Position numbers and translations under genes: made by a program
NCBI GenBank assembly: GCA_001643675.2
Contig: LSRY02000006.1
Coordinates: forward strand, 1,862,501-1,926,500
Length of the DNA stretch: 64,000 nucleotides
From: Monocercomonoides exilis
Taxonomy: Eukaryota; Preaxostyla; Oxymonadida; Polymastigidae
Reading direction: 5' to 3'
Notes under the pieces: model-generated
What the model was told of the DNA's origin: nothing
Databases searched by the model: none
What the model saw: the letters and a program-made list of their open reading frames with translations, nothing else
Shown: positions 49,201 through 58,200 of the stretch, in pieces
Layout: every line of letters starts with the position of its first letter
Position numbering within the stretch: position 1 is the stretch's first letter

Positions 49201-51857
49201 CCTTGAGAAGCACTGGTGAATTCTCCTCCTTCTCTTCCTTTTGAACTTAGACGATTCGAAAGGGTTGTTTGACGTTGTGCTGATGATGATGATGAATTGT
49301 ATCCATTCAAAGTTGAGTTGTTTAGCTGTGCAGTTGAAGAAGCAGAAGGCGATGAAGAAGAAGTTGTTGAGAAAGAAGCATTCGACGGCAGTTTCAACAG
49401 CTCCACAGAAAGAAGATTGCTGAAAGGCATCTTCTGTCTTTCTGGAACATCATCCTGAACAGAATCCTGCTGTTCATTTTGCCTGCCTTCATCAACATCA
49501 TTGGCTGATGCTGATGCTGCTGCTGCTGTTGTTGAAGCAGAAGGTGATAATCTGCGCTTCCTCGAAAGCAGCTCTGATGCTCCTGATGACAGAGAAGATG
49601 AAGAAGATGATGATGATGACTTGTTATCAGACATCGATGACATCATTGCTGCTGTCACTCCGCCAGATGGTGTGTTGATTGTGATGCTGCCGATTGGCCT
49701 CTCCAAATGCAGTCTCTTTCGAATCCACAGCGAGGGCTCTCCCTTCCTCACCCGCCACTCGCGCTCCATCGAGCAGACACGAGGTGTTGTGTGTAGAAAG
49801 CGAGAGAGAGAGAACGGGGTTGATAAGTTTGCCACAGACAGCATGGTGTCTGTGCAGAGATGTGTGAGTGTCAGTATGACTGACTGCGGGACAGGCATCC
49901 CGGGGGCAAAGGGCGGTGGGAGGGTGACGCGGAAGAGCGTGTTGAAATACAACGTACGCTGCAGCTTCCGCGGGTCGCCCAGCGCCACAACACTTTGCGT
50001 GGAGGATGAGCGCTGCGAAAGAATGTCTGTCAGAATCTTGCTCTTGAGTGTTGAGTTGCTGCGCATCTGGGATTTTGACGAAGAGGAATTCGATTGTTCG
50101 TTTCTGGATGAAGAAGAAGAGGAAGAAGAAGATGATGATGATGATGATGATGATGAAACATCTTTTGGAGTCTTTCTGTCTGGAGAGTTCATGTAGAAAG
50201 GCAGCGTGCTGCAGACAGACGAAGAAAGCGAGAGATGAAGAAAAGGCGAAGCAAACGAAAACTTCAGCGGAGGAATGTAAAACGGAACTTTGACAAGGTC
50301 TTCCTCAGAGTTGGAGGCTGACTCACTGGAACTTGACTGTTTCTGTGTAATTGCCAATTCGCCTTCTCTTTTTTTGTCCTTTTTGTCGCCTTTCTTTTTC
50401 CCGTCATTTCCAATCTTCAGCGCAGCCTCTTTCGCAATCCGCTCGGCAAGTTGTGTTTCTTCCAGCGTCTTTCGGCAGAGCTGGCTAACACTGAAGGCAA
50501 TTAGTGGAGTGAGGGCATCGACATCCGTGCAGCACAGACAATCTCCGCTCAGAAGATGGCGCAGAACAACCACATCTCCATTGCACAAAAGCGGCTTTGC
50601 TTTTGAAGGATACGAAATGGTTGGGAGCTTCGCTGCAGGTGCCTGTTTGCCTGCAGGTCCCTCCTTAGCAGTTTTGTTGCTGTTTTCTATTTTCCTCTTT
50701 TGCTTCTTCCAAGGCTCAGTCTTTGAGAGGGGCAATAATGCAGGGTCAGTCATCATAAGCTGCAGGTCGTTTGGCGACACAATCTCAATCTCGAATGCGT
50801 CTTCCAAGTCGATCGTCGAAGGAGATACAGCAAGTGCACCTTTGCCACATGCTGAATCCATGCTGGCACCGTACGAGGATAAAAGAGAGGAGGCGCATGC
50901 GGCAGATGGGAAAAGCTCATTTTGCGTGACTGAGTCGTGTGAATGAGTGCAAAAGGTCATGTAATCGTACTTTGTTGGCTGCACAGCATCCAGCACTCGA
51001 GGACCGATAGAGGCATTGAGCCCCGCAAGCTGCGGAGATGCAGATTGCTGGAGGATATTTGCTTGCTCTCCTCTCCCTCGTGCTAGAATGTCAGCCACTT
51101 CTAGTAAATACGGTGCTTGATGTGTTTTTTGCTGCATTAAACCAATAGGAGCAACGTCATGTGCTTCGTGGCGACAGCTAAGACGAACAACTGTTCTATC
51201 TTTTAAATAAGGCGCAGAAGATGTTATGGAAAGAGAGGATATTCCATTTGATTCAGATTGAGGTGCAATTATCACTGTCCATTTCTGTGGAGGAAGTGAA
51301 ACAGATGGAGAAATTGTATGAGGTAAAGATGAACAAAGATCGTTTTTTCGAATTCTTTCTTGATGCTGCTTATTGAAGTGAGCAAGGTTCAATGTAAATC
51401 CTGTTGTTGGATGAAATAGATTCAAAGCATCGAAATTTCTGAGGTATTCACTCTTTGAAGATTTTTCATCAGCAGAATCCTTTGGTTTTGTCACAATCCA
51501 TCGACATGCATTTTCATTATCACTAACTTTTTTGCATAGAAACGGAACAAGTTCTCCGCTTTCCGTGTTAAATACATCCGCACTTGCTGATAAATAAAGT
51601 TTGCTCACAAAATTTTGGAGATAAACGATGTGACCGTATTGAACTAAATTAGAAGACATGGAATCATTGCCTTTGCTAACTAAAGATATTATCCAAGAGT
51701 TATATAACGCTTCAATTTTGGAATCTTTATCTGTCTTATTTGATTGAATCGCCACATCAGCGAGTCCCCTGAAGCCATTCAGCCTTCCTACAAATTTGGG
51801 TCCATTAATTTCTGTTTGAAGAAGAATGACAGAAGGAGATGATATGCACGATTGCAT
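34266..51857 (-). CDS. Giant IP3 receptor/ryanodine receptor-like calcium release channel
   Basis: One uninterrupted 5863-aa frame. An in-frame TGA lies directly before the ATG at 51857. It is probably an endomembrane calcium-release channel. The N-terminus has MIR/IP3R-type segments: VQYGHIVYLQNFVSKLYL (about residue 72) and LLCNGDVVVLRHLLSGDCLC (about 422). A RIH-associated-like block, LIGQLCYGHFKAAQDVLRGN, is near 4430. The C-terminus has five or six hydrophobic helices between about 5240 and 5580, a pore region ECFLTLLAAVPTGGKWM (about 5515), and a last helix ending NIISGIMIDTFDEL. A CFSCG...H....H zinc-finger module follows, as in IP3Rs. The IP3R/RyR filter GGG(V/I)GD is replaced by TGGKWM. 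Length is more than twice that of animal IP3Rs and exceeds RyRs, swollen by Ser runs, acidic tracts and charged coiled coils. IP3 binding cannot be judged. No introns are needed. Confidence 0.88.
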   Translation of the reverse strand: MQSCISSPSVILLQTEINGPKFVGRLNGFRGLADVAIQSNKTDKDSKIEALYNSWIISLVSKGNDSMSSNLVQYGHIVYLQNFVSKLYLSASADVFNTESGELVPFLCKKVSDNENACRWIVTKPKDSADEKSSKSEYLRNFDALNLFHPTTGFTLNLAHFNKQHQERIRKNDLCSSLPHTISPSVSLPPQKWTVIIAPQSESNGISSLSITSSAPYLKDRTVVRLSCRHEAHDVAPIGLMQQKTHQAPYLLEVADILARGRGEQANILQQSASPQLAGLNASIGPRVLDAVQPTKYDYMTFCTHSHDSVTQNELFPSAACASSLLSSYGASMDSACGKGALAVSPSTIDLEDAFEIEIVSPNDLQLMMTDPALLPLSKTEPWKKQKRKIENSNKTAKEGPAGKQAPAAKLPTISYPSKAKPLLCNGDVVVLRHLLSGDCLCCTDVDALTPLIAFSVSQLCRKTLEETQLAERIAKEAALKIGNDGKKKGDKKDKKREGELAITQKQSSSSESASNSEEDLVKVPFYIPPLKFSFASPFLHLSLSSSVCSTLPFYMNSPDRKTPKDVSSSSSSSSSSSSSSSSSRNEQSNSSSSKSQMRSNSTLKSKILTDILSQRSSSTQSVVALGDPRKLQRTLYFNTLFRVTLPPPFAPGMPVPQSVILTLTHLCTDTMLSVANLSTPFSLSRFLHTTPRVCSMEREWRVRKGEPSLWIRKRLHLERPIGSITINTPSGGVTAAMMSSMSDNKSSSSSSSSSLSSGASELLSRKRRLSPSASTTAAAASASANDVDEGRQNEQQDSVQDDVPERQKMPFSNLLSVELLKLPSNASFSTTSSSSPSASSTAQLNNSTLNGYNSSSSSAQRQTTLSNRLSSKGREGGEFTSASQGDGNGSDKAVMTLHYSDIRGKSHLCVSFADVTKLSEEILHHCERASVMGTILSEPKLKHKLARLFRGEKNSKESGDSSDDEFDLDEEFDDFDELQIEEKQKKIVEESLHPGRVTKVSTLTTPQSTIFQELFPYLFASSARNAAALSLQSLPPSQQTATSLESSVRELTQLSLFLSSSPPVFDPPPITNGMLCLSNQNAASFSSSSFSSSSSSSSAVAAVSTYCRLPSLSASSSASTFFEATILTEEYLSLLYETHSSVSSLASLHRKNAAVGADGGAFHSLSSFPKFFESLSVLMKFLDVQTGNEGKITCAAQKIMQTRTQQAAMVTSAAITLAKKEVANTASVLAESASSSNSSSSSSSSSSSSSSLSPSSSASSSSSVLNKEEAAALEDVTGEKEKVAQTTARLDQSLSMCLSEINRFEREKHQRLMEQFRKQQMAAEASTARVVSGVVQSQRMQLRKEQNERSGIEDGEVDSFETDSDEYEYDDDDDDNNTDDDSFSGISSDVKTRTKLSASLRSAQQPMRRPIFTPIPLPSTTHVFSHQISPHPLAVLQETLLCQHTPLHVLLCIDDLFALFSAFFASSSSTTASSAASAVDSVSAAQLMPSLSSSSVSATLSPLLLSFPSLFPSAYLSFLQSLRLLTRLTFGSLKASSTLIPFSMWLWRCTIKAEETKLLLIRQLSQISAHTPLIAEAKRYLLNLLPCLPPLMPTAVDLFISLLSSAPPSLRFAAVPVSLMSAWMKIAEFDVKADEVEMKRLVEAQAGASAAASSSGSSAALPPPSSAASLYDGDSSGMSRIVSTSISRKFLTLFTAICSSKRIVHNPLSYNAVQAVLAAPSFASPDDISDSSSNSSTSFDSSHPRTNPSHSSRTPSCLLLPPTLCIVPSNFDSFDEMHLLTNAVPLVSSNPIEFGKDPFLFNDAPTPADADSPFLATEEKTGRILALSPVSSPSALFWHSTRNGNDQTAGSALTNTNSSASSTSSSSSSSSTSSSSSSSSSSSSSSSSSSSGKESKDSSSRLSTSLSHPIDVFTQTLLSSPFLLPHFQLHTGKVEELRYVFAPLALVKQQAALSSSSTRGQSMRDGSSSSEVIIPSVPVHRAKQFHTLTLSFLSFYIALAHSQRPGVLHLLRSLFPLPLLQHCISVTSASLNAYTPLQQSSSSSSSSSSSSSSLSRLRATAGAPLAIRTRLLMLSRLLYFSPGSWGDPLRTSSASSAAAALAAMAAAIGAQNGAKGKGDGKRSIWNMVDENAVAEKPAMQEAQENSERRWMLLVKGREKRSVKGQPNHLLFEPNETSLIVKSTSQSLSSAMGSSSASLWGSSASLSASAIHSSSSSSSSSISQSGVSATSSNLECFPYSLISNYTPATAIPKSASSAASAFVSALCESIMTVCEHAASFSPSDSATSTQIPSDNLFFLIQAALFVVYLLRTNQLCLMDISFETLRATLVAVKEFASTQSWKSATEGRILKREMERKMQEVKIMKKTKKTVEKKGKGKGKDKSELGKFDGKEQDSDESDEEEEMLTGKLFDYEEEVRKRKLAMEPDSQQRDPEWEMDYEPFFFTDTLNDDFNDSDAVATVRNGNNDEEMAVVPASFNQLQRDSLNKHDQSNFSDVAYGDGSVSVLCNPTQEKSVLIATFVETSVLPVARPFIQRSSTLFLHRLLLHTQHILFSLLEAVDDELLHMRVSVLHKLFVGIDSEWQTQKDKEKGKTRGGRNAGKENAQQDQSLLNGTGNPAECVYQQNLKGGIIRALETLSPTVMFGGTMKPAKELLSSNAHPLLHTHSVMLLSREHSSLFRTVSAMAGVEWHMADPLIIDEAAAAAAASGSVGASMASGMSVGSASSASASAASHDSGASSIMSHSADVPTSINRTQQRIKTLGTLLLWTADAIHAAEDEWAFIRRTYSSPLLVSASSPVSSNAQFRSSQSSLSSSSNIQSSALSTASLSTLPSWAHSVFEGGFKVDALRLSVCLNDIFRLLALMLFAIHDAPLPPAVAQLAGTLFTRSEISLHMRMQQPYEIVSTLINQIAQLASYPCPFEDLPHPQTPPCLALQHLFFSLDGIAIVSSIVRFCIPAELLPLLSIWDALKADSNNSSSSQQKIAAALATSQSLILYSEVEERIEQARDAAIASAISATGSKDRPALAMSSAGTVAETSPVNSLLRLCVSLLLSASEPPMNAIDLASTIPLLLVLSFHKVQIPRLIQLIHRAIQAISNSTGDASQTFSSGSKTGKSNEKLLTVKFACCLLKFGFELQLSREHSKRKLDIQKAKQMEKEFYQRQEQIDDSTTQSTPSKLPHNRSLSPMGKPNSSGSMSPSARSAASHSQNQALSSASFTNEHPVCIVSDVLASLAYNRKTPNLEAQLVLVAFLRSEAGRPIIDAFSSSFISSGVVSAKKSREDLAAQLSAVSVTDVKTAESPGMGNASMRRGSVSSLPRSAVSTDTKALSQNQMPRSSTPSRLDFTRQNQMNNQQKRPLQTPLSFLSPFKQQNNVAHSPSQSTLSTHSISSKASTSNSLFSPTSFLRFFTPSPSFFSSLSFHLSILSLLRSACAGGLSRSAQQFCRLSVPLAKVSSVLSDTTLNSVIRKAVATDEEVAEKRKNAEEKKRKMLQKEQEKQRRRKERRMQKKKEKGLPVIPSVKGRRAQPFALSDGQPENELNEGVFDAQLGDVAENEEEEEEEEEEKEETDSEEESDNETDEDESDESLSIDRESEDDAAGRDAHSSKGHLSPSSSSSSSSSSSSSSSSYPIYSSRTPAIGSSKPQNVQSNDTTLLQKLTNRIKVLSSYLSFLDDVYLTPYCPTNTQSLSNDSSSRSSFTDTAPSESPLETLFTSPPSPYACAITLESDEIGILLNFFTTIIPLLNFLVRMNMALKSTSNAASSSSLALTNAVNNSATHAFSSNSILRRLVAGSRASSSTGSAPVSINQQMIAFQLMLNNLTFSLFSSLSHYVNTFFNTHFIQFVVDVCPSSSPLYSSALVQYHNQALSHSHTQAPPQLVQKLCSSVSLTPASAAASSSAAAAAVSESIPFRLSDSQLREVTILLEHATPALIHIQQQLIRCVNFALHPNEWLQHIDSKVTSPPTPESATGSFSSSSSSFSSSSSSSDSESKLQQANSVLEVAPISSLLFVVVQRFCSHMNGISSFLGLKQHQPVDDTPWLDTTIFSPSAEKPPAFVLFSSMLKSKWNLFCSAVARSLTSRIRFHSLSFFQCLSSISSQSSPSAVHLTGLLQTATFSVIPRTAPSVVVDSLAVERDFNAKQLWGSVVRGLILNFVFFFVQTLTPVSDLLHKTWEQHLEDSLVKALTPSASAASAYSSSIVESSLPSSSLIVDSTLNTIGLASLTDIIKKQHVAFDWGVCTDTIAVLLGDERKSKNGTGGFGLFMNGIAGQGLSSSSLSTEAGGDSKKAEGGCFVEEGPFEGLIDHGSEENMLRAIRILLFLVVGGNELVRKKLIDMMASNVGLQKVMRKTIGTTFEGIIKLATLRAQAHPWWKEVEGRMNEAVAAASSPIASAMIAQTSPYLSGTDSSEALNASSFTCSLFSEASPSSTARFRLIDSVLVLIGQLCYGHFKAAQDVLRGNSVYNVDAKAAIRGNNDIIMAIVEYLSALVPPSLPETSNPTFLSLSQTKQPSSSSSSPSSTPSQSPVHSRSSSLSPGSPNSSSFANLGQKKELKYSSSSLPSFNQIVSVDVGMTQLIEDKLPLSLSSSASDSIHPRSAKNTSKVSCSPSHLTISQTLVSSASEISATTLQHITVTIHTLASTLRGPNETNQDIIAHSAEGLALINSLFSLVLPMDEKGLTLLAREREERIDHIDHLSTLSNFWEYVTQRAWKVRNPYAQKTQCYPKSSTSDFLVSGQEVLGNWIPSLGERQLSAAMVTFARALVEGPSGAARALHLLRSTAMRRGLIRRLTALTAILRSDIMALYSSDGEREQLRDEGIECYILLRELSDRDQEVTRTTQGFFSTGKQGEWGVMEKIDLGDQEIMKEIERKKKTDMPKTEIQEAKKELKPLEDDSQSKKEQDKSKEKQQPSLIVVVPMNPDYSGSENDESESEDEEEMEERNEKKKPVNKSVRFKLDENSSSSASGTTQSKRSAKSQERNQQKKETSKTNTKGTVENKDKSKENNQNTTKKENSSDSGYNEGDAEDESEDSDGSEDDVLAAAGLEEHAHSRDDAVWLGCSGVYEPYFAPRITSVEVVRDKVMQQFFFPIPLLAREITEDDKRTVMDELDHSNLQGKLSEFTQRCSDMYEISQIKHGMKDWMKPKWPKAKKKQKNASKENENDNKKANAKSTQHGTSSSTSATSTSRSSSSSSRHNESSSLSSSSSSSSSVTSSTLSKMMNPFANAIAPKPEKDMIATSSLKRARYIVTRPFFHALLRIVFNIISLILNLVVILQKESDLSGDNVSNPATKSFTMLFAFILIILSGLILISRFMLNFHIKAERSFWMKQREQMKKKMEREGVLEKENESASGQKGGGGGSGSGGDSSSSSDEDSHESKNALAGADKEGDQSSATFNLVLEESAKTQSSSSFFFHARCYLMSILSNREVYYSVLFVLSSVLGMIVSPAFFLILLFDLLSQSRMITLIFRSITKNMSEILFTTLLFLALVYLYAIIGLRFFRSSFLVYSDDPDAGIVCDNIFECFLTLLAAVPTGGKWMQERFFFFQWDGSHENALKPLFDLLYLFIFYVLLSVVLLNIISGIMIDTFDELSDRRDAENIVRSERCFSCGLSANRFASRGLEFSVHRKENHNPWRYFACYVYLHEKVYGKRGKAKQQEEKKKKLGQRMKGKKGYESNGMSMDSVGAGGDSSSLVLQSSGGIDSATAASVDAVRERLNIIGGDELWLIGRILSNDTSFYPVGRVIAIEGEGHKKSSESDISSPSSDINLDGSGKTNTNTDTSSQSATSSDDSGTSKELQMGDKFDSTLYASSSKLIDGINPSTNQNGKVRKTVLSGKEQMLFETVLKEVEILGNQIDRIKTVLSDSQQNFNYT

Positions 51858-52211
51858 TCAAAAACTGCGCAAATCTCTTTTTCGGAATGATATATTTTTT
51901 AATGGGCAAAATCTTCAAATATTTGAAATTATTATTTGTTTGTGATGAATTTGTATCAATGGATTTTCTGATTTTGTTATCGAACATTTTTCAAAGATCA
52001 AATTATATGTATAATTAATTTATTCAGAATAACATTTTTTTGTTAGTTGTTTGTTGACGTTATAAGGTCGCAGTAAAGAATTATTTACATTTAGCCTTCG
52101 GAGCAAAATTAGTATGATTGGAAGCAACAAGAAAAATAATGTCATACGATTTGGTTTGGAGCCTTAAGAAGATAAATATTTGTAATTTTGTTTTTATTTT
52201 ATTTCTGTTCA
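51858..52211. promoter_or_regulatory. Divergent intergenic region between the two giant genes
   Basis: AT-rich 354-bp spacer between divergent starts; presumed bidirectional promoter region. No specific motif is recognised. Confidence 0.4.
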
Positions 52212-55200
52212 ATGGTCTGGTGTAACCTTTCAGAACTTTTAAAATCAAAAGATGAAAAAGAGACAATGACTATCAATTTAATACTCAAGGAAGCGGTGAA
52301 TCGATCTCTTCCTTTAATAATTGAAAATGCTTTTTTACATTACAGAGCAATGGAGCCTGTCGATGCGATGTACTCTTGGTTGATATCGACCATCCGATCG
52401 CCTAGCTCAAATTTTATCACTGTTTTGCCGAGCTTTCAAAAAGTTGCTTCGGACATCAATTGTATTGAACATTCACATCAACACTTCTCTTCGCTAATTG
52501 TTTTTCTCCTCTCGAATTGTTGTCATTCGCTTCTTGTTCGCTGCTTTAAATTATTTCATTCGTCTTCTCCGTTTATCAGTTTCATACGCTTTCATCATTT
52601 AATGAAACGATCAAATCAAAATGATTCAATCAAAAACCTAATCTGTTTTTTAAGTACTGGAGAAAAATACTGGAATCATGATCAAGAGGATTATCCGATA
52701 ATGAATAAAAATGAAAAAGAAGAATTTGATGAAGAGGAAGAGGAAGAGGAAGAAGAAGAAGGAGACGAAGAAGAGGAGGAAGAGGAAGAAGGAGGAGAAG
52801 ATGAAGAGGGAGAAGCGGATGAAGAGGAAATTGAAAATGAAGAAGAGAATTTAGAAGAGGAGGATGACGAAAATGGAGATGAAAGTGAAAAGTGCGATAA
52901 TGGTGAAGAAGAAGATGAAACAAAAAGGAAGAATACGAGTAAGGATGATGAATCCAATTTCAAAAGCGAAAAAGAAGAAAGTCAAAGAGAAGACCAGCAA
53001 TCAAAAGAAAATGCATCATTGTCGCATATTCATTCAGCATCTTCTGACTCAATCTATTATCCAAGTATTGGTTCATCAAGCGGACCGTCATGCATTTCAG
53101 AAGAGGATAAAGCAGAAATAGATCAAATTGCGAGCCAAAAAGGAAAAAGCATTTTTACAGACGCAAATGAATGGATGAAAGAAGCCGCTCTAATCACGAT
53201 TTGTTTGGAAGCAGCAAAACTTATTGAACACAGGCTGCTGAACACAAACGAAAAAATAGCGAGAAAAGAGAACAAAAAAAGTGGGTGTTGTCGTGTCAGC
53301 TTGAAAACCTGGATGGATAACCATTCAGAAAATAAAGATCCAGTTTTACAATTTTGTGGAGGTTTGTGCCCATTCCTTCCAGCATCGTTTGCGGAGGAAA
53401 TCGATAAAAGCGCAAAGATTATTTCATACGCTCTTGAAATGCAAAAAGGGTTAACGGGAAATGAAGAAACTGAAACTGAAACAAAAAGCGAGGATTCAAC
53501 TGTTGTTAAATCTGAACTCACAAATAAGTCAGACAGTCAAATTGGAAATGGTAACAAGCTTTCATCATTCGAAGAGAAAGCTAAAAAAGAACATGATGTT
53601 GAAAGATCAGATCAGTCTGAACATTCCTTTGACATTGTTATTCGGAACAACGATCCAAATAATACTCAGTTTGGAGCTTCATCAAATAGAACTTCAGAAT
53701 TACTTTCTGCAGATCCACAGTTACTTCTGAAAGTGTTACGGATGCTGTCATCTCCTGCTGCTTCTCTTCAGCATTCTGAAACTTCGACTTTACTTTCTTC
53801 TGGCAACTGCAAATTTTCAGATTCACAACAAACATACCATTTTGCTTTCAAACGAAGAATTTTTGAGCCTCTTTCAGAGTTTGTTGCCGGGATGATGGCA
53901 TCGGACAATGCAAGCGATGAACAAGAAGAACAACCGATACTTGATATTACATCAACTGAAGAAGTAGTCCCATTGCCTTTGAATCAGCACGATGAAAGCG
54001 AACAAGAAGGAGTATTTAAGCATCACATTGAAGATTCGACAAATGCAGTTGAAGGCGGAAGCAAAGAAGCTTCTGATGAAAACAGCGACGAGTTTTCAAC
54101 AATTGACGAAAAATTGGGCGTGACGATAAAAAAGCTATTATTGGATGATACCCAAAAGCAGAATGGCTCCAGTCAAGAGCCTGTTCAAATGGACGATGCA
54201 ACATTACAAAGTGAATTGTTGTCTCTTATTCAGCTGTGGAGAGAGAGAATGAAGAAGCACAGTGATAATTTGAGTGAAGAAGTTAATTGCGAAAATGATG
54301 CAAAAAATGAAGTGTCAGAAAATTCAGATAATGACAACAAAAAAGATATAAATAAAAAAGAATGTTCACTTTCGTCAAGAAATTCTGATGAGTGTTTGGA
54401 GACTGAGCAGGAAGAAAGAGAGATGTGGTGCATCGTCGCCAGCATCATATCAAAAAGAGCACGAAACCATCTTGTTGGCTGCTTGCTGATGAATTCATTC
54501 AGTGAAGAGTCGTTTTCGATTGAAGAAGCAACAAACGTAACCCAATCCTCATTACAAGACTCAACACAGCAGCACAATCTGTTCACTCCAATTTATATTC
54601 AACATACCGCTGACTCAATTCCGATCGTCCGCGGTACAAGCATAAGCGCAGCATCGCCTCAGGCGCCTTTCTACAGAAGCAAGATGAATGTGTTTATTGT
54701 GCAGCTTGCGTGGCTGATTCTGATCGAAGGCGAGAAAAAGATGATGTCGCTGCGAAGCGAAAGAATAAAGAAAAACATACAAAGTCAAAATGGAACAGAG
54801 AACAAAGATGGGCTAAGCACTCCTCGACGCAACAATGTTTGCGAAAACGAGATCCTTGCTACGCCTGCGCCTTCTTTTTCCTCCTCGTTTTTATCTTCTT
54901 CGCTTTCTATTTCACCACCAGCGTTCAGTCCAACGAGCTTCTCCAGCACGTCCTTCGTCCCGTCGACACTCGCATCTTCTTATGTCTTCTCTTCTTTTGC
55001 ACAGTCCATCCCATCCACGCCTGTCTCTGCCTCGCCTGCTGCATCGTTTTCTCAGTTTTCCTCGTTTGTCAATCACTGCCAGACATTCACTGAGCACTCT
55101 GCTTTTTTGTCGTCTTCTTTTTCTTCTTCTTCTCTGACCCCGTCTCGCTTGGCTCCTCAGGCAGACTCTTCTGCGGTGCCCTCGTCTGCTTCTGCTGAGC

Positions 55201-58200
55201 GGAGAAAGAAACTTCTTTTGTCTGTCGAAAGAGACCTGTTTATTCGCTGTGTGTGTCTCATGTGCAACATACAGCTGCCGCCCAGATGTTTTCCCAGAAT
55301 ATTCCTGTTCAAACCAAAAAGCAGTTTGATATCTGCTTCTTCTGATACATGTCTTGCCTTGACTGGTTCTGGTTCTTCGTTTGTTTGGCAGAACGGGCAG
55401 CAGCTGCAGCACCCTTCTGCGTTCTATGCATCTTCCGATGCTGAACTCGACTTTGGCTTAGCAGAGATGTTCAAGCATTCGAGTCTGCTGTTTTCAAACC
55501 CTTCTTCTTTTCTCTCTACGCTCTTTGGGAAAGCTGAGCCTCAGCCCAGCTCCTCCTCCCCGCTTGTTCCTCCGTTCTTTGTGAAGGCTCTTTCAGTTGC
55601 GGAAGACATCATCAAGCGCTGGAAAGTGGCAACAAAAAAACAGACTGTTGTGTTTTTGTCGATAACTGAGGCGAAGCTGGTGATTGTGCTGTCGAGACTG
55701 ATGGCTGAGCAGAATGCTCTGAAGGAAACACAGGCAGACTCTTTGTTTGTGTCGCAGATGAGCAATGGAGAGAAGAAGGAGGAAGGCAAAGTGAATGATA
55801 CTCCAGAAACACCAAGGAACACACTACAGTCAGACGCGAGCAGAGATGCACTGATTTCGTATGCCGGGCCAGGAAATAGTGTGCTTCAAGACAACGAAGA
55901 GAAGGAGAAGAAGCTGAAGAAGGACATGCTGGCACTCACAAAGAACATCAGACAGTTTGTGCTGATGAAGACAAAGAGAGAAAAGGAGCTTAGAGATTAT
56001 TTGGACAAGCTTGGCCAAGCAGAAGACTCGAAGACTCAGAACAGATCAATCGAGGAATCTGACCATCTGCTCTCCCAATTTGGAAAGACTCCTTCGTTTT
56101 TGTCTCTTCCTCAAGAAGCAATCGAAAAATTGTCCTCGTCTTTTTCAGTCGCACAGACAGATTTCAGCGCCATTCTGTCGAAATCTCAATCATTTGCTGT
56201 GTTTCTGTCATCTGTTCTTCCTCCTTTTGCCTCGTCAGTCAATCAGCTGATACGATTTTCACCCACAGACACGCTTTCATTGAGCCAGCTGATGTGTCTT
56301 CTGTCTCTGCACTCTTTATCACACATCTCTGAGTGCTTGACTGACAACACTAACACTTCTCAATCAGCTAAGCTATCCAATTCCTATCTGCAGCATCTGC
56401 CTTTCCCCACACAGCAGTTTTTGCTGATGATTCTGTCACATTTTCTGTCACTTCCGGTGGCTGTTGTGTCAACTGCCCCAACTTCGCTGCTTATTCACAG
56501 AATTCTGTGCCATGTGAATGTGAACAATATTTCTTTGATATCTTCAAAAGCAGAAATTGGAGATAACAAACAAAGCACAAATGCACAAATATTCAATAGC
56601 AGTGCAAATGCTTCAAAGGAGATTGATTTAACGCCTTCTTTGCTCTATTCTGCCCAGGTGGTCATTTTGCTGAGTTCTCTTCTCTTGCTCATTCGCCCTA
56701 TGACTCGTGAGGAGGTAGCAGAAGTGCTTGTGGATTGTGTTGTGATTGGGAGCAAAGTTCTGATGATGAAAGAGGAAGAAGGAAAAGAGCTGGAATCTCG
56801 CTCTGCAGCCAGCTCAGACGGAGGATCTAGCAAAAATCAACAGTCTTTTGAGCATGACTCACTGAAGGACTCGTCTTATTCAACAGAAAACATTCCACAA
56901 CCATTGCAGCATCAGTCGAGATCAGAAAACAGCACTGCCAAGCTGGTTTCTTCAGCTTCGCAGGAACAAGATGTCCTATCTACGCCAATCCAACCGCGTG
57001 GCACTTCTTTCCCTGTTTCCTTTTCTGACAGCAATTCACTTCACTCTACTTCTGCCACTTCGTCTCCCCCATGGAATCATTCACTGGACAGTGCTGGCTC
57101 TGTCTCATCACTCGCATTCATTTCGTTCTCTCATCTTCTCCCTTCGCTCTTCTCAATTTCAGAGTGCTCTCTCGTGTCTCTTCTTCTTCGCTCGTACAAG
57201 CTGTCATCTTCGCTCCTCTCCTCTTTCATCTCACTCTGCGACGCTCCACACATCATCCACAACATCGTCCTTTCCTCTTATTCGTCCATCGTTCTTCTTT
57301 CCTCCGTCTTTTCACAGAATCTGTCTGCTCCCACTGCAGACAGAGCAGCATTTCTGTCTGCTGTCCTGTCTCCCACAAACTCTGCTTGGTCTCTCTTCGC
57401 CTCTATCTTCATTTCGCGCCTATCTTCCAGCTCTCCTTTCGACTCATTCATCATCGAAGACGCAGACGATGCTGATGCAGAAATAGCATCAGACAGCACA
57501 AAATTATCTGCTTCTTCTCAAAATGATTCTTCTCTCATGCGCTCCCCCGAGCCAAACCCTGTCAGAGCAAGCTATCGAAGCCACAGAGACAGGCAGCGTG
57601 TTCACTCAATTGTCAATCCTTCGTTCGCTTCGTCTCCTCTCCGATTCACTTCAGAACTGGCCTCACGAGTGCAGTCAGACCCAACCTCATCCCCAACTCA
57701 GTCGCCTCTCACATCACCTGACTCCTCTTCGCTGGCATCTCCTCCCAATTCAAGTTATTTCTCTCACCAGCACAAGGCATCTGAAGCTTCTCCTGTTCTG
57801 ATACAGACTTCGTCTGGCGCTGCGTCTCGCGGAGTGCCTCTTCACGGAAACAGCGGGAACAACGGAAACGCTTCTGCACAGTCGCTCTCTGAACAGTTTA
57901 TGCCTTCGCTCAAGTCGATCAACTCTTCTGTTGTCCATGCAGATTCTGCGGTGTTCACGTTCTCGTTTGAAAACAGGCTGAACCGCATTACGGTGATTGA
58001 CGAGGAGAGCGAGCAGACAGACGAGCTTGAACGGCAGCGGAGGGAAAGCAACGCCCGCAACGAGAAGGTGCTTGAGAAGTACCAGCAGAAAATGCTGTCT
58101 CTGATCCACCACTATCTGCGCTCCCCCGGTGTTAGTGTGCTGCACACCCTAGCACTTCTCCTTTATGCCCCCATTTGGAGCGAGGCAATGATCCAGTCGT

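Noticed and set aside
34536-50946. Many open frames of 60-230 codons on the plus strand opposite the channel gene, including acidic and Leu-rich ones.
   Set aside because: They are antisense shadows of Ser- and Glu-rich codons (AGA/GAA repeats read as Ser or Phe runs) and lack starts, introns or domain motifs.
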